Below, one piece after another: positions 46,251-55,138 of a DNA stretch of 64,000 bases. Below the pieces are notes generated by a model that saw only the letters and a list, made by a program, of their open reading frames with translations, was not told where the DNA came from and did not search any database. Origin of the DNA: Ohtaekwangia koreensis (lineage in GTDB: Bacteria; Bacteroidota; Bacteroidia; Cytophagales; Cyclobacteriaceae). The stretch's first letter is position 1. Each line of letters begins with the position of its first letter. Both the position numbers and the translations under genes were made by a program. The DNA lies in the NCBI RefSeq assembly GCF_900167975.1, contig NZ_FUZU01000001.1:3123331-3187330 (forward strand). Direction: 5' to 3'.

Positions 46251-46682
46251 CTATACAGGCGTTACTGTGATACCTTCGTGTGCAAGCTCAATGGTTTCTA
46301 TTGCAATTTCATTACCACTTGCTTTTAAACCCGGTCCTTCACATTTCACCGGCCACGCCTCAGATATAGTCCATACAAACACCGGATTGCCCTCATCGTT
46401 GAGCAGCGTAATGACGAGCGTGCGTCTGGTTACGTTGGGTTCACCGAAGTTGTTAAACCAGGTATATAGATCATTGTTGGCACTTACAAGACCGCGCTTT
46501 AACGAGATGTTTCCTGCTTTGCGCAGTCCTGGTCTTTTTAACGGAAGTGTTTTGGCTGACATCAGCCCGTCACGATATTCGATGGGTTGATTTTCAACGG
46601 AGAGTCCGCTTACTTCTGAAAACCCTATATTATCTCCACCCCACGACACGGTGAAGTGAAAACCAGTTAATGGATAAGGCAT
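46251..46682 (-). CDS. eCIS inner tube protein, main copy (Afp1-like)
   Basis: The 143-residue T4-gp19-family protein has TGFHFTVSWGG, FSEVSGLSVENQPIEY and NISLKRGLVS, followed by AIETIELAHEGI. It forms the stacked hexameric tube through which cargo passes. It is encoded right after the sheath and before the second tube gene, the usual order. Confidence 0.92.
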   Translation of the reverse strand: MPYPLTGFHFTVSWGGDNIGFSEVSGLSVENQPIEYRDGLMSAKTLPLKRPGLRKAGNISLKRGLVSANNDLYTWFNNFGEPNVTRRTLVITLLNDEGNPVFVWTISEAWPVKCEGPGLKASGNEIAIETIELAHEGITVTPV

Positions 46683-46731
46683 ATAGTATATAGTTAATGA
46701 TTACGAATGAATAAATATGAATAATGGAGCA

Positions 46732-48183
46732 CTACGATGTTTGCATCATCTGCTCAAACTTCAGGATGATAAACTCTGCAGGACGTGCAACGGCCATACC
46801 GATTTCAACAATCATGCGACCTTCCAGTATATCTACGGAAGTCATGGTAGATCCCAGTCCTATATTTACAAAAAACGCCTGCTCGGGAGTTGCCCCTGCC
46901 AATGCACCATCTCTCCATTTGAGGTATAGATAATTTTCAATCATCGCTTTTACCTTTACCCAGGTCGGTGAAGTGTTCGGTTCGAAGATTGCCCAGTTCG
47001 AAGATTTCTTGATTGATTCTTCTACCACGCTGAAGAAGCGTCTTACATTTATATACCGCCACTCATTGTCGTTACCATCGAGGGTTCTTCCTCCCATGAC
47101 AACAGTTCCATATCCTGGCATATTGAGAATAGCATTGACAGATTTACCGGTATCAGAGTTCACGTTGAGAAGATCGTGTTCTGAACGGGACACCGATACT
47201 CTTGGCTTCACAACGTCCATGAGACCAACGTTGGCAGGAGCCTTCCAGAAACCACGCTCCCGATCGACACGGGAATATACTCCGGCCATAGCGGCTGATG
47301 GTGGCAGCACGATATGATATTTACCATATTCTGCAGCGATGGCGTTATACATACTCGAAGCTGTATTTTTCAATACGGATAAAGCTACGCCTGTCTTATC
47401 ATCTGCCGGTACGGTTGGCGCAGCACCATTTATAGTATGCGTACCAATGGTGAGTGCATCGAAATCGAAGTTATAGCTATAGGATGTTTCAAGATACGGG
47501 TAATATACCGCGCCATATCTTCTGATGGAGCCATCTACGGGTATAGTACCTATAGCGGTTGCTACATCTGCATTGACAGAGCTCGAGGTCTTCGGCACGG
47601 TGGTCAGATATGTATCCATGATCGCAAAGCGGTCTTTGAGTGTAGCGGCCTGATTGATCATCTTCTGATTGACTGCTTCATATGCAGCTTGCGCTGCAAG
47701 ATTAATTGCTTCGGGCACTACCAGCATCGTGGGTGTATCTTCATTGGCAATGATGTCGAGGCCACGTTCCAGATCGGCCTGTGCTACGGTTCCGGTATAT
47801 CCGCCAATCGAAACGATATAGCACCTGCCGCCACCGTTGGTGAAGAAGTGTCTCAGGGCATAGTATAAAATATGGTCGCTGGTGTTTGCTGTATTTACCG
47901 TGATCGTGGTTTTGAATCCAGTCGTTTGTGTACCGGTCTTCAATTCATCTACCGCCAGGGTTACATTCGTTGCTACCTCCGTGGGAGGTCCGCCAAAGTA
48001 CTGCTTGAAATCAGCGAGGCTGGTAATGGGAGTTGGTACATCGGTAAGATCACCTGCAACAAGCAAGGTCGCTTTTTCAGTATACCCAATAAACGCGGGC
48101 ACGGCTGATTCAACTTCAGCGATGGATGGTGGCAGAAGAGATATTTCTTCTACATAAACACCGGGTGAACGATAGTTGGCCAT
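46732..48183 (-). CDS. eCIS contractile sheath
   Basis: The 483-residue sheath protein begins MANYRSPGVYVEEISLLPPS and EVESAVPAFIGYTEKA, typical of Afp2-4/Pvc2-4, and ends with AEFIILKFEQMMQTS. Contraction of the sheath drives the tube. Only one sheath gene is present in the window, whereas the classical Afp/PVC loci carry three; the length is close to that of a single-type sheath. It is 9 bp after the unknown gene at 48193. Confidence 0.92.
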   Translation of the reverse strand: MANYRSPGVYVEEISLLPPSIAEVESAVPAFIGYTEKATLLVAGDLTDVPTPITSLADFKQYFGGPPTEVATNVTLAVDELKTGTQTTGFKTTITVNTANTSDHILYYALRHFFTNGGGRCYIVSIGGYTGTVAQADLERGLDIIANEDTPTMLVVPEAINLAAQAAYEAVNQKMINQAATLKDRFAIMDTYLTTVPKTSSSVNADVATAIGTIPVDGSIRRYGAVYYPYLETSYSYNFDFDALTIGTHTINGAAPTVPADDKTGVALSVLKNTASSMYNAIAAEYGKYHIVLPPSAAMAGVYSRVDRERGFWKAPANVGLMDVVKPRVSVSRSEHDLLNVNSDTGKSVNAILNMPGYGTVVMGGRTLDGNDNEWRYINVRRFFSVVEESIKKSSNWAIFEPNTSPTWVKVKAMIENYLYLKWRDGALAGATPEQAFFVNIGLGSTMTSVDILEGRMIVEIGMAVARPAEFIILKFEQMMQTS

Positions 48184-48192
48184 TTTAATAGT

Positions 48193-49371
48193 TTAAAGTG
48201 TTAATAAGATATCGGAATATATAGTTGGGCTTGCCGTAGCGTCTACCCTATCCGTTGCAGGATAGGGTAAATTAGAACGTACAGCAGATTCTCTTGGATC
48301 GCCCAGGTATTTCTTCAGGGTAAAGCTTAACGCATCGTGCGGTCCGCCGGTAGAGGACAAATATTTCTCACGAAGTTGTATAGGACTGGTGGATATAAAT
48401 TCAAAGACTGTATCACTTATGTGATTGCCGGTGAAAAGTATGGTTGTATCATTACTGACTATATTAAGCCGGTTGATAAAATCAGTTTTATCTGCAGGGC
48501 TAAGTGCGGCCATTTCCAGGAATAAGGGGCTGTTAGGCTGCAGTATAAGTCTGTAACGCCACAAAGTTTGCCGGCTGATAAAGCGTAGCCGGTAGGCAGG
48601 CCGTTGTGGCGTGATCGATCCGTCAGGTTCGACAATTCTATAGTTAGCCTGCAAGGCCGGATCAAGTGAAAAATCTACGATACCAAAGATTGGTACATCT
48701 GCGACAACTCCACCATAGTAAAATTCCTCGGTAATTATACCACCGATCAAAAGCTGACATTTACCGGGTGCCAGCGATGAAAGATCAAAGATGAGGTAAC
48801 TCTTTCCTGATTCGGTGAGCAAGGATTTGGGCAGCATTTCTCTTCCTGAAGGAAGATGCTTTACACGCGCAGTGCCGGGTGCAACCGGAACCATGCTCGT
48901 ATAGGTATAGGTACCAAATGTTACGCGTATAGTGTCAGCGCTTTTAACACCCAACGGATCGTTGCTAAGGTGAAGATCATCACGGGAAGCAGCCAGGTCA
49001 ATTAACTGGTTTGTAAAGTAATACGCTTGTGCCAGAGACGTTTGTGGTAAGTCGTTAAAGTTTGCAAGCGATGGATTTCTCAGTAGCACTAAAAATGTAA
49101 GCGTATCGGTTTTCATCGGTTTGAACTTTAACAGATCATTACCACCGCTTGTGCCTTCTATACTTCCCCATACCGTGAAGCCGCCATGCTGATCTTCTTT
49201 TTTATATAGCAGGTTAAGGTGACTCATTCGTTGAATACACTCTTTTGTAGGAATGAACTCCAGGTCAGGACGCGGGTCCGTGGTATATTTCGGGCATACA
49301 GCATTCTGATAAAACGGCTGCGCCACCGACACTTTGAATAGTTCACTATATTTTACTTTCAGGATTCCCAT
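48193..49371 (-). CDS. Unknown eCIS protein between cap and sheath genes
   Basis: The open frame begins with a TTG, but the ATG at 49371 (MGILKVKYSELF) is the better start and leaves 4 bases to the upstream stop. The 392-residue product is mostly beta-strand: LKFKPMKTDTLTFLVLLRN, VRVTFGTYTYTS-like strands and two Ile/Val-rich stretches. No family is recognised. It sits between the DUF4255 cap gene and the sheath gene. In AlgoCIS-type particles extra cap adaptors exist, so it may be a cap or terminator component, but that is an inference from order. Confidence 0.65.
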   Translation of the reverse strand: MGILKVKYSELFKVSVAQPFYQNAVCPKYTTDPRPDLEFIPTKECIQRMSHLNLLYKKEDQHGGFTVWGSIEGTSGGNDLLKFKPMKTDTLTFLVLLRNPSLANFNDLPQTSLAQAYYFTNQLIDLAASRDDLHLSNDPLGVKSADTIRVTFGTYTYTSMVPVAPGTARVKHLPSGREMLPKSLLTESGKSYLIFDLSSLAPGKCQLLIGGIITEEFYYGGVVADVPIFGIVDFSLDPALQANYRIVEPDGSITPQRPAYRLRFISRQTLWRYRLILQPNSPLFLEMAALSPADKTDFINRLNIVSNDTTILFTGNHISDTVFEFISTSPIQLREKYLSSTGGPHDALSFTLKKYLGDPRESAVRSNLPYPATDRVDATASPTIYSDILLTL

Positions 49372-49375
49372 AACA

Positions 49376-49987
49376 TTACTCTGCAAAATTCATTTCAGTT
49401 ATAGCCGGTGCAGATTCTTTACCTTTCATATCGAATACGGTAAGCATGTTCGCTTTGTAGACAACACTCGGTATATATTTACCGCCCAGCATAGCCCACA
49501 AATTATTCTGTTGCTCGAATGTCAGGCTATGAAGCTTGAAGCTTAGCCGCTCAATGAGCTGCCAGGATTTACTCACGGGATCTGTAACACCTGCATTTAA
49601 AGCGGGGAATTTCAATTCGTCAAATACCGGATTCGCCTGAAAAAAGGATACTATACTTGACAGGTCGCGGAGAGCGGTTTCGTAATTGGTATTATGTGCA
49701 GCAAACAAAATGAAGAGATCGAGTTCAACAGGCGGGTTCAATTTCATGAATTGCTTGTTTTCTACCGGTATATAATAGGGACTCTTTCCCTCTCTGCGTT
49801 CTTCATCAATACCGGCCAGCACGATGGTGACGTGCGTTGCTGTATTCAGGTTGAATGTTCCATCGGGCAAAACAACGGGCTTGAGGTCCACCACATTGTT
49901 CATGGTATAATTTGCGGGGTCCTGTTCACGGTCCACTATATATACCTCCAATTCTTTTCTGATAAATTCCAACGCTGTGCGTATCAT
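49376..49987 (-). CDS. eCIS cap/tail-terminator protein, DUF4255 (Afp16-like)
   Basis: The 203-residue protein starts at 49987 (MIRTALEFIRKELEVYI), the conserved start of DUF4255 proteins. A longer frame from 50077 adds a Cys-rich hydrophobic stretch (MAQCNNCCPCYS) unlike the family and is rejected. It also shows NKQFMKLNPPVELDLFIL and ends in FDMKGKESAPAITEMNFAE. DUF4255 proteins cap the tube at the sheath end and stop polymerisation. It is the first structural gene, following the LuxR-type gene. Confidence 0.9.
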   Translation of the reverse strand: MIRTALEFIRKELEVYIVDREQDPANYTMNNVVDLKPVVLPDGTFNLNTATHVTIVLAGIDEERREGKSPYYIPVENKQFMKLNPPVELDLFILFAAHNTNYETALRDLSSIVSFFQANPVFDELKFPALNAGVTDPVSKSWQLIERLSFKLHSLTFEQQNNLWAMLGGKYIPSVVYKANMLTVFDMKGKESAPAITEMNFAE

Positions 49988-50121
49988 AGCATTTCCTTTC
50001 AGATTAAATCCGTTAACCACTAACAATCCGAAAAACAGTAAAGAATAACAGGGACAACAATTGTTACATTGCGCCAATGAAGAGGTTCAGGGTTGTAGTG
50101 GGTCTTTTTCTAATAACAATG

Positions 50122-50137
50122 CAAAGGTATATATACC
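50122..50137 (-). promoter_or_regulatory. Candidate promoter with overlapping palindrome for the eCIS operon
   Basis: On the minus strand TACCTTTG (50122-50129) matches TAnnTTTG; it overlaps the 12-bp palindrome GGTATATATACC (50126-50137). It lies 135 bases before the cap gene ATG and just after the LuxR-type gene. The palindrome could be the site of a regulator. Confidence 0.4.
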
Positions 50138-50151
50138 CTTGAAGCGCCACA

Positions 50152-50577
50152 TCACCCCCAGGAGTGATTTTTGAGAAAATCAAAACTTTCTACGTCCGTC
50201 ATTTTGAACAGTATATCTTTGAGATCATTCAGACAACGTACTCCGGCTTTGGATATAATATTCTTGCGATGTGACTTTACCGTCTCCAGGCTGATGCAGA
50301 GTTTCTCGGAGATCTCTTTATTCTGAAGACGTTGAAACGCGAGGTTCAACACTTCACACTCGCGTTTAGTGAGTTGCTCGAGTAACTTTTTGATATTGCT
50401 ATCTTCGCGACTCTTCGCCTTGGCAAGATTCGGATCAACAATATCAATGGCAATAGTATATTGCTCATTGCATTGTTCAAGAAATGAAATGGCAGCATGG
50501 AGATCTTTATCAGCAGCGTTCATATGTAGTTTGCTGATCGTGTCTTTTCCGGAATTGATCTTGAATTCTTTTATCAT
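50152..50577 (-). CDS. LuxR/GerE-type DNA-binding regulator upstream of the eCIS
   Basis: The 141-residue protein has a C-terminal GerE helix-turn-helix: QLTKRECEVLNLAFQ, NKEISEKLCISLETVKSHRK. The N-terminal 70 residues do not look like a receiver domain (no Asp/Lys phospho-site pattern is evident), so it is a single-domain regulator or one with a degenerate partner domain. Its position at the head of the locus, same strand, 164 bases before the cap gene, makes it the prime candidate controller of eCIS expression. An intervening promoter-like element suggests it can also be separately expressed. Confidence 0.85.
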   Translation of the reverse strand: MIKEFKINSGKDTISKLHMNAADKDLHAAISFLEQCNEQYTIAIDIVDPNLAKAKSREDSNIKKLLEQLTKRECEVLNLAFQRLQNKEISEKLCISLETVKSHRKNIISKAGVRCLNDLKDILFKMTDVESFDFLKNHSWG

Positions 50578-50824
50578 AACAGCAGCTTTTTAAAATTATA
50601 CTACAACATCGGCACTAAAGGATTCGTGTTGAATCATGTTTTTATAGCCTTGATGATGACGAAGGCAACAAAAATCAAATATCGTATATGTAAACACAAT
50701 GGTCTATAACCCATTCATGTGACCGTCATTTAACGGTAAATGCAATTACAAGGTATATTTGGCTCTGTTGTTAAAACATCTGATAGCATATTGTGATTGG
50801 CGTTGAAACAACGTCTGTAAAAAA
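50578..50824. other. Upstream region of the eCIS regulator
   Basis: About 250 bases without a gene, AT-rich; it must hold the regulator's promoter. No clear TAnnTTTG element is seen next to the start, and no other motif could be supported. Confidence 0.4.
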
Positions 50825-50855
50825 GAAAGCTCAAGGATTTATACCTTGAGCTTTC
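50815..50855 (-). terminator. Rho-independent terminator of the SMC operon
   Basis: GAAAGCTCAAGG (50825-50836) pairs perfectly with CCTTGAGCTTTC (50844-50855); on the minus strand it is followed by TTTTTTAC. It sits 25 bases past the SMC stop and isolates it from the eCIS operon. Confidence 0.92.
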
Positions 50856-50879
50856 TCATTAGAACAAAATAATAATTTA

Positions 50880-53800
50880 CTACGGCTCGATGCTCATGGT
50901 AAGCAGCGGCACAACCTTAACAAATCCATTCTGATCCTTGCGGAATTTATAGGTATAGTTATAGTGTGTCTCAAGTTTACTTTCATTTGGCAAACCATTC
51001 ACGAGGCAAATATTGCGTTCCTCTGCAAAGTTTATAAGCTCTTTCAAATACGTGGCCGAGATCTGTCCTACTTCATCGATGATACAATGCACGAAGAAAT
51101 TACGCGCTGTCTTTTCTGTTGATTCCTTTATGAACACATTTAACAGTGTTATATAGATCACAGCTTTCACAAGCATGTCGGTGCCGGTTGAACCAACCTT
51201 ATCGATCTTTTCAATCCAGCCTGTATCGTTTTTACCTTCCTTGATTCTGAAACGCAATTCAAATAAATCCTGCACACGAATCTCTTCATGCTTCTCTTCA
51301 CTTATCGTTTTCTGAAGATCATTCAGTAATTCAACAGAGCGTTTATCAATTTCGGCTTTTGCTTTATTGGCCTGGTTAAACAAGTTCGCTTCACCGTATA
51401 GAAATGGGTTTTGATCACGGAACTCTGCTATGCGCTGTAGCTTTCGCAATACTTTATTCTCGCTGTCCTCCGACTTCAACTTGATATACTCGATCAAGCG
51501 TGAGCCTTCAAAGGAAGCCCTACTGAAATCGGCTTCCATTTTACTTACCATCTTATCGATCCTTCCCTTGTGCTCGATAAGTGCTTTCATCTTACTGGCA
51601 ATGGCATCGATCAACATACCGTGACTCTTGGCGACTTCCGCTATAGATGTCTGGATTTTATTCTCATTATAGAAATCCTGCAAGTAAGCCGCGAAGCGTT
51701 CGTATTCTCCTTCACCGGCCTGTGCATTGATCTTAAAATTCAAATGGTTATCAGGGCGGAATCTTCCGGCAAACTCCGTGACGTTATTTCTGAACTTTTC
51801 AAATTGATTGTGATATTCTGTATCGTTGGCCAGGAGTTGAGAGCAAAGTCCAATGATACCGATCTCTGAATGCTCTGCAGGAGCAGGCTCAATAACATGG
51901 CGGAGACGATCAAACAATGCGCGCTCACGAAAGTGTCTTTCGAAATGCTCGAGGCCATCGGTGTATCTTTTTAATTCCTCGGCTAATGAGCGGGTATCGC
52001 TTTCGTATTGTGACAACCTCTTTGCGTGCATCTGCTTTTCATTTGCAAATTCACGTTCCGATTGTTTAATACGCTCTTCAAATTTCTCTTTCTCTTTTTT
52101 AAATTCTTCTGTCTTATCAAAAAGCTCACGCTTGTCTTTGCGGTAATCATTGATAAGTTCGGAGTGTTTATCAAGCGCATCAAGTGCTGCTTTCGTTGTC
52201 TCAATTTCTGACCGGAGTTTTTTTATGCGCGTATCATCAACACCTTTTGTCTTGAGTACTTTTGATTTCTCCTTTTGCAGATTGGCTTTGCGCTCATCGT
52301 ATTCTGCAACCTTTTCTTCTTTCTGTTCTTTTAACTTTGCGGCTTCTGCCTCAAATGCTTTTGTGACCTGGACAAGCTTATCGTTAAAGCGTTTCTGCAG
52401 AGTCGCTATATCTTTACTCAACACAGCATCAAGTTCTGATATTGTTTGCTTCAGTGAAGCCGATTCCTTCTTAATGGCTTCCTGTACACTATATATCTCC
52501 AGTAGATCCTTTTCACGAAGGGCTTCCCCTTTGCTTTTCCATTCGAGAAGATCAAGATTATACTGTTTGTCTTTCTGTTCATCCTGACCGGCTTCGTATT
52601 CAAGCTGCGCGATCTCGTTTTTCAGGTGCGCAGTCTTCTTACCGATTGATGCTAGTCGTGACTGTTCTTCATGTGCCTGCGCTTCACGGAATTCAAGGAA
52701 CGCATGATTGAGTTGGGCGAGCTTTTCAAGGTGCATGCTCTTCTCTTGCTCATACTCTTCGAGTGTCTTTGAATATACACTTACGTTGGAGAGATCGAGT
52801 TCAATCCCGTACAAGGTATCAATCTGTTTTTTGAGAAGCTTGGGGTTAAGATCCTGGTTGAACAAAATTTCCTCGTTACATACTTTACCAATGGTAGCAT
52901 ACCAATCAGGATAGTTTTCCTGGAGGAATCCGAAGAATGTATTCTGATGTATAGATAGCTTTGCGTCAATGCTCTTGATCTTTTCTTCCAGCAGTGTAAC
53001 TTCTTCCTTGTTTCGCGATACATATTGCTCCGATGTAAGCTTGTTCTTATCACGAATGTGATCACCTTCTTTCTTCAGCGACTCAATGGTGTTGTTCTTA
53101 ATACTCAGCAAGGAAGAGCGCTCCACTTTATGACGCGCTATATCTTCCAGGTGTCCTTTTAACAACCCAATCTCTTTGTCGAAGTATTTCTTCTGATGAA
53201 TATCTTTTTCTTTGAAATCAGCGTCTTTTCTTTCAAGCTCTTTTTGATTGAGCAGCTGCTTAAAGCGATCGGTCTCCGAACGGAATTTTTCTTTTAACTC
53301 TCCTTCCTCTTTGCGATAATTTTCTTTCAGGTTGTTCTTGTCCTCTTCCAGCTTTCTGTCGAGTTGAAGTCCTTTTGCATTGAGTACATTTTCAAATTCC
53401 TTGCGTTCATTCTCCAGCGCACTGAACAATGTTTTGAATTGCTGCTCTACATCACTGAATCCTGCAGTGAGTGTTGCATATTCTGTTTCGCGTGCCTGCA
53501 ATTCAAGAGCGAGTTGAGGTTTCTCCTCAGCTTTCAAAAGCAATTCACGTATACCTTTATCTTCGTACTCTTTCAGCTTTTTATCGGCTTCACGAAGTTT
53601 TGATTTCAATGCACCGATTTCCTGGTTGACCTCTTTATTCTTCTCCTGATGTATACTTTCCTTTTCACGGAACTCCTGTTCTACGGCCGTGATCTCTTCA
53701 CGCTTGGCATTAACCTGTTCTACCAGCGTTTCTTTCTGCTCGATGGCATATTTCAATGCTCCCCCTAATTCTGTTGCAAGAGAACGTTGCTTGTGTTTGA

Positions 53801-54560
53801 GGTTGCGTATGTTTCCAAAGTTATCTTTGATAAGGTCACCCCGTTGTGAATTCTCCTTCCTGAAAAAGGTCTCTATATCCTGATAGCGTTCTGTAAACTG
53901 GCGAAGTTGCCGCTCTACCGTTTTCAGCTCGATGTTGGTATGCTTGGTAGTAATCGAGTTGGCAATACACTCCTTTACAAACTCTGCACGTATAGTGGAC
54001 TCTGAACTTAAAAAGATAGAGGTTATGGCAAGCGGTATATTGTGATAGTTGCTATTCCCTTTCATCAGGGCGAACTTCTTATACTTCTTATCAGGATCAG
54101 CGCCATATATAATATTCCGATAGCGCTCAAACGTTTCAATCTGGTCGCTATAGTTTATGCGTTGCTCATTGAACCGGGCCACGATCTGCTTGGGCAATAA
54201 TGCTTCACTGTTATCGATATAGTGTTCCTGAACAAAGGGGCTCTCAACGAAACGATAGAAAAGCTTATTGTTGCGATATACCATTACGTGAAATATACTT
54301 TCCTCTGTAGCAATCTCGTAAATGATATAGGAGTTCGGATACTGAAAGTAATAATCTTCAAAAGACTTCTGTGAACTTGATATACCCAGACCGCGTGTGT
54401 TAGCACTGTAGAAAAACAATATAGCACGCTGCAAGGTTGTCTTGCCCATGTTGTTGGTACCAACGAAGCACGTGTTCCCCGCTATTTCTATGCTGGCGTA
54501 ATCCGTGTTGGCTATATTAATAAATATGATCCGGTTAAGGATTCGTCTGTTCTCCATCAT
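50880..54560 (-). CDS. SMC/condensin-type ATPase (MksB/JetC-like)
   Basis: The open frame begins with TTG; the adjacent ATG pair at 54560 gives 1226 residues. An N-terminal ABC half-ATPase has Walker A VGTNNMGKTT (34-42), a very long pair of coiled-coil arms fills roughly 250-1000 with a hinge-like break near the middle, and the C-terminal half has HCIIDEVGQIS (Walker B, Asp near 1162). These proteins entrap DNA and extrude loops. Overlapping start with the MksE-like gene and a MksF-like gene ahead give an MksFEB/JetABC order. DUF3584-type relatives share the N-terminus. The canonical LSGG signature is not clearly present; GSTGTDMLVK may substitute. Confidence 0.85.
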   Translation of the reverse strand: MMENRRILNRIIFINIANTDYASIEIAGNTCFVGTNNMGKTTLQRAILFFYSANTRGLGISSSQKSFEDYYFQYPNSYIIYEIATEESIFHVMVYRNNKLFYRFVESPFVQEHYIDNSEALLPKQIVARFNEQRINYSDQIETFERYRNIIYGADPDKKYKKFALMKGNSNYHNIPLAITSIFLSSESTIRAEFVKECIANSITTKHTNIELKTVERQLRQFTERYQDIETFFRKENSQRGDLIKDNFGNIRNLKHKQRSLATELGGALKYAIEQKETLVEQVNAKREEITAVEQEFREKESIHQEKNKEVNQEIGALKSKLREADKKLKEYEDKGIRELLLKAEEKPQLALELQARETEYATLTAGFSDVEQQFKTLFSALENERKEFENVLNAKGLQLDRKLEEDKNNLKENYRKEEGELKEKFRSETDRFKQLLNQKELERKDADFKEKDIHQKKYFDKEIGLLKGHLEDIARHKVERSSLLSIKNNTIESLKKEGDHIRDKNKLTSEQYVSRNKEEVTLLEEKIKSIDAKLSIHQNTFFGFLQENYPDWYATIGKVCNEEILFNQDLNPKLLKKQIDTLYGIELDLSNVSVYSKTLEEYEQEKSMHLEKLAQLNHAFLEFREAQAHEEQSRLASIGKKTAHLKNEIAQLEYEAGQDEQKDKQYNLDLLEWKSKGEALREKDLLEIYSVQEAIKKESASLKQTISELDAVLSKDIATLQKRFNDKLVQVTKAFEAEAAKLKEQKEEKVAEYDERKANLQKEKSKVLKTKGVDDTRIKKLRSEIETTKAALDALDKHSELINDYRKDKRELFDKTEEFKKEKEKFEERIKQSEREFANEKQMHAKRLSQYESDTRSLAEELKRYTDGLEHFERHFRERALFDRLRHVIEPAPAEHSEIGIIGLCSQLLANDTEYHNQFEKFRNNVTEFAGRFRPDNHLNFKINAQAGEGEYERFAAYLQDFYNENKIQTSIAEVAKSHGMLIDAIASKMKALIEHKGRIDKMVSKMEADFSRASFEGSRLIEYIKLKSEDSENKVLRKLQRIAEFRDQNPFLYGEANLFNQANKAKAEIDKRSVELLNDLQKTISEEKHEEIRVQDLFELRFRIKEGKNDTGWIEKIDKVGSTGTDMLVKAVIYITLLNVFIKESTEKTARNFFVHCIIDEVGQISATYLKELINFAEERNICLVNGLPNESKLETHYNYTYKFRKDQNGFVKVVPLLTMSIEP

Positions 54561-55083
54561 CTTCAATTGTAATTAGTGAAATAACCTGTTCGAGATAATG
54601 AATCGCATCCATTACTTTATAGGTATCTTCATCTTCCTGTTCAAAAAATCCTCCGGTCGTCAGGTCGTTGGCAATCTCCGTTACCTTGTCGGTCATCTTC
54701 TCTCTCCGCGACAAGGCAAACAGTTTTTGCTTCAGGCGTTCGTTCGCATAGCACTCTTCTGCAATTTGTGTAACGCGATAGCGTGTGCCCACTGCGGGCT
54801 TTGTATCCATCGATGAAAAGAAATCCATTACATCAATGTAATACGCAAACTGCTCGAGCTTCTTTTCCATCAACGTATTGGTCTCTTCCTGTTGACTGAA
54901 ATAAAAATAGTTATAGCCTTTCTCCAGGTGATATCCAGTATGGCTGAAGAACTCTTTGAGAATTGCAAAGTTATCTTCGTAGGCAATAACATCGAATAAC
55001 TTTCCTTTACTCCCGTTGGAGCTGATGAAGTTACCCTTACTGAGTATACTGAATATTTCCGGTGTCTGTTTAGGAATGTTCAT
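54535..55083 (-). CDS. MksE/JetB-like small condensin subunit
   Basis: The 182-residue protein has a winged-helix-like content with GYNYFYFSQQEETNT (about 55-70) and a Glu-rich C-terminus EQEDEDTYKVMDAIHYLEQV. This matches the MksE/JetB small subunit that bridges kleisin and SMC heads. It overlaps the SMC gene by 26 bp, indicating coupled translation. Assignment depends on context as much as on sequence. Confidence 0.75.
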   Translation of the reverse strand: MNIPKQTPEIFSILSKGNFISSNGSKGKLFDVIAYEDNFAILKEFFSHTGYHLEKGYNYFYFSQQEETNTLMEKKLEQFAYYIDVMDFFSSMDTKPAVGTRYRVTQIAEECYANERLKQKLFALSRREKMTDKVTEIANDLTTGGFFEQEDEDTYKVMDAIHYLEQVISLITIEDDGEQTNP

Positions 55084-55138
55084 TCGTTAATCTCATAAAG
55101 CTTTAGGCACAAAGCCGAAAGCCTGGTTGTATATTTTG

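Noticed and set aside
49988-50077. N-terminal extension MAQCNNCCPC of the cap gene
   Set aside because: DUF4255 proteins start at the MIRTALEF position; the extension is Cys-rich and out of character and overlaps a probable leader.
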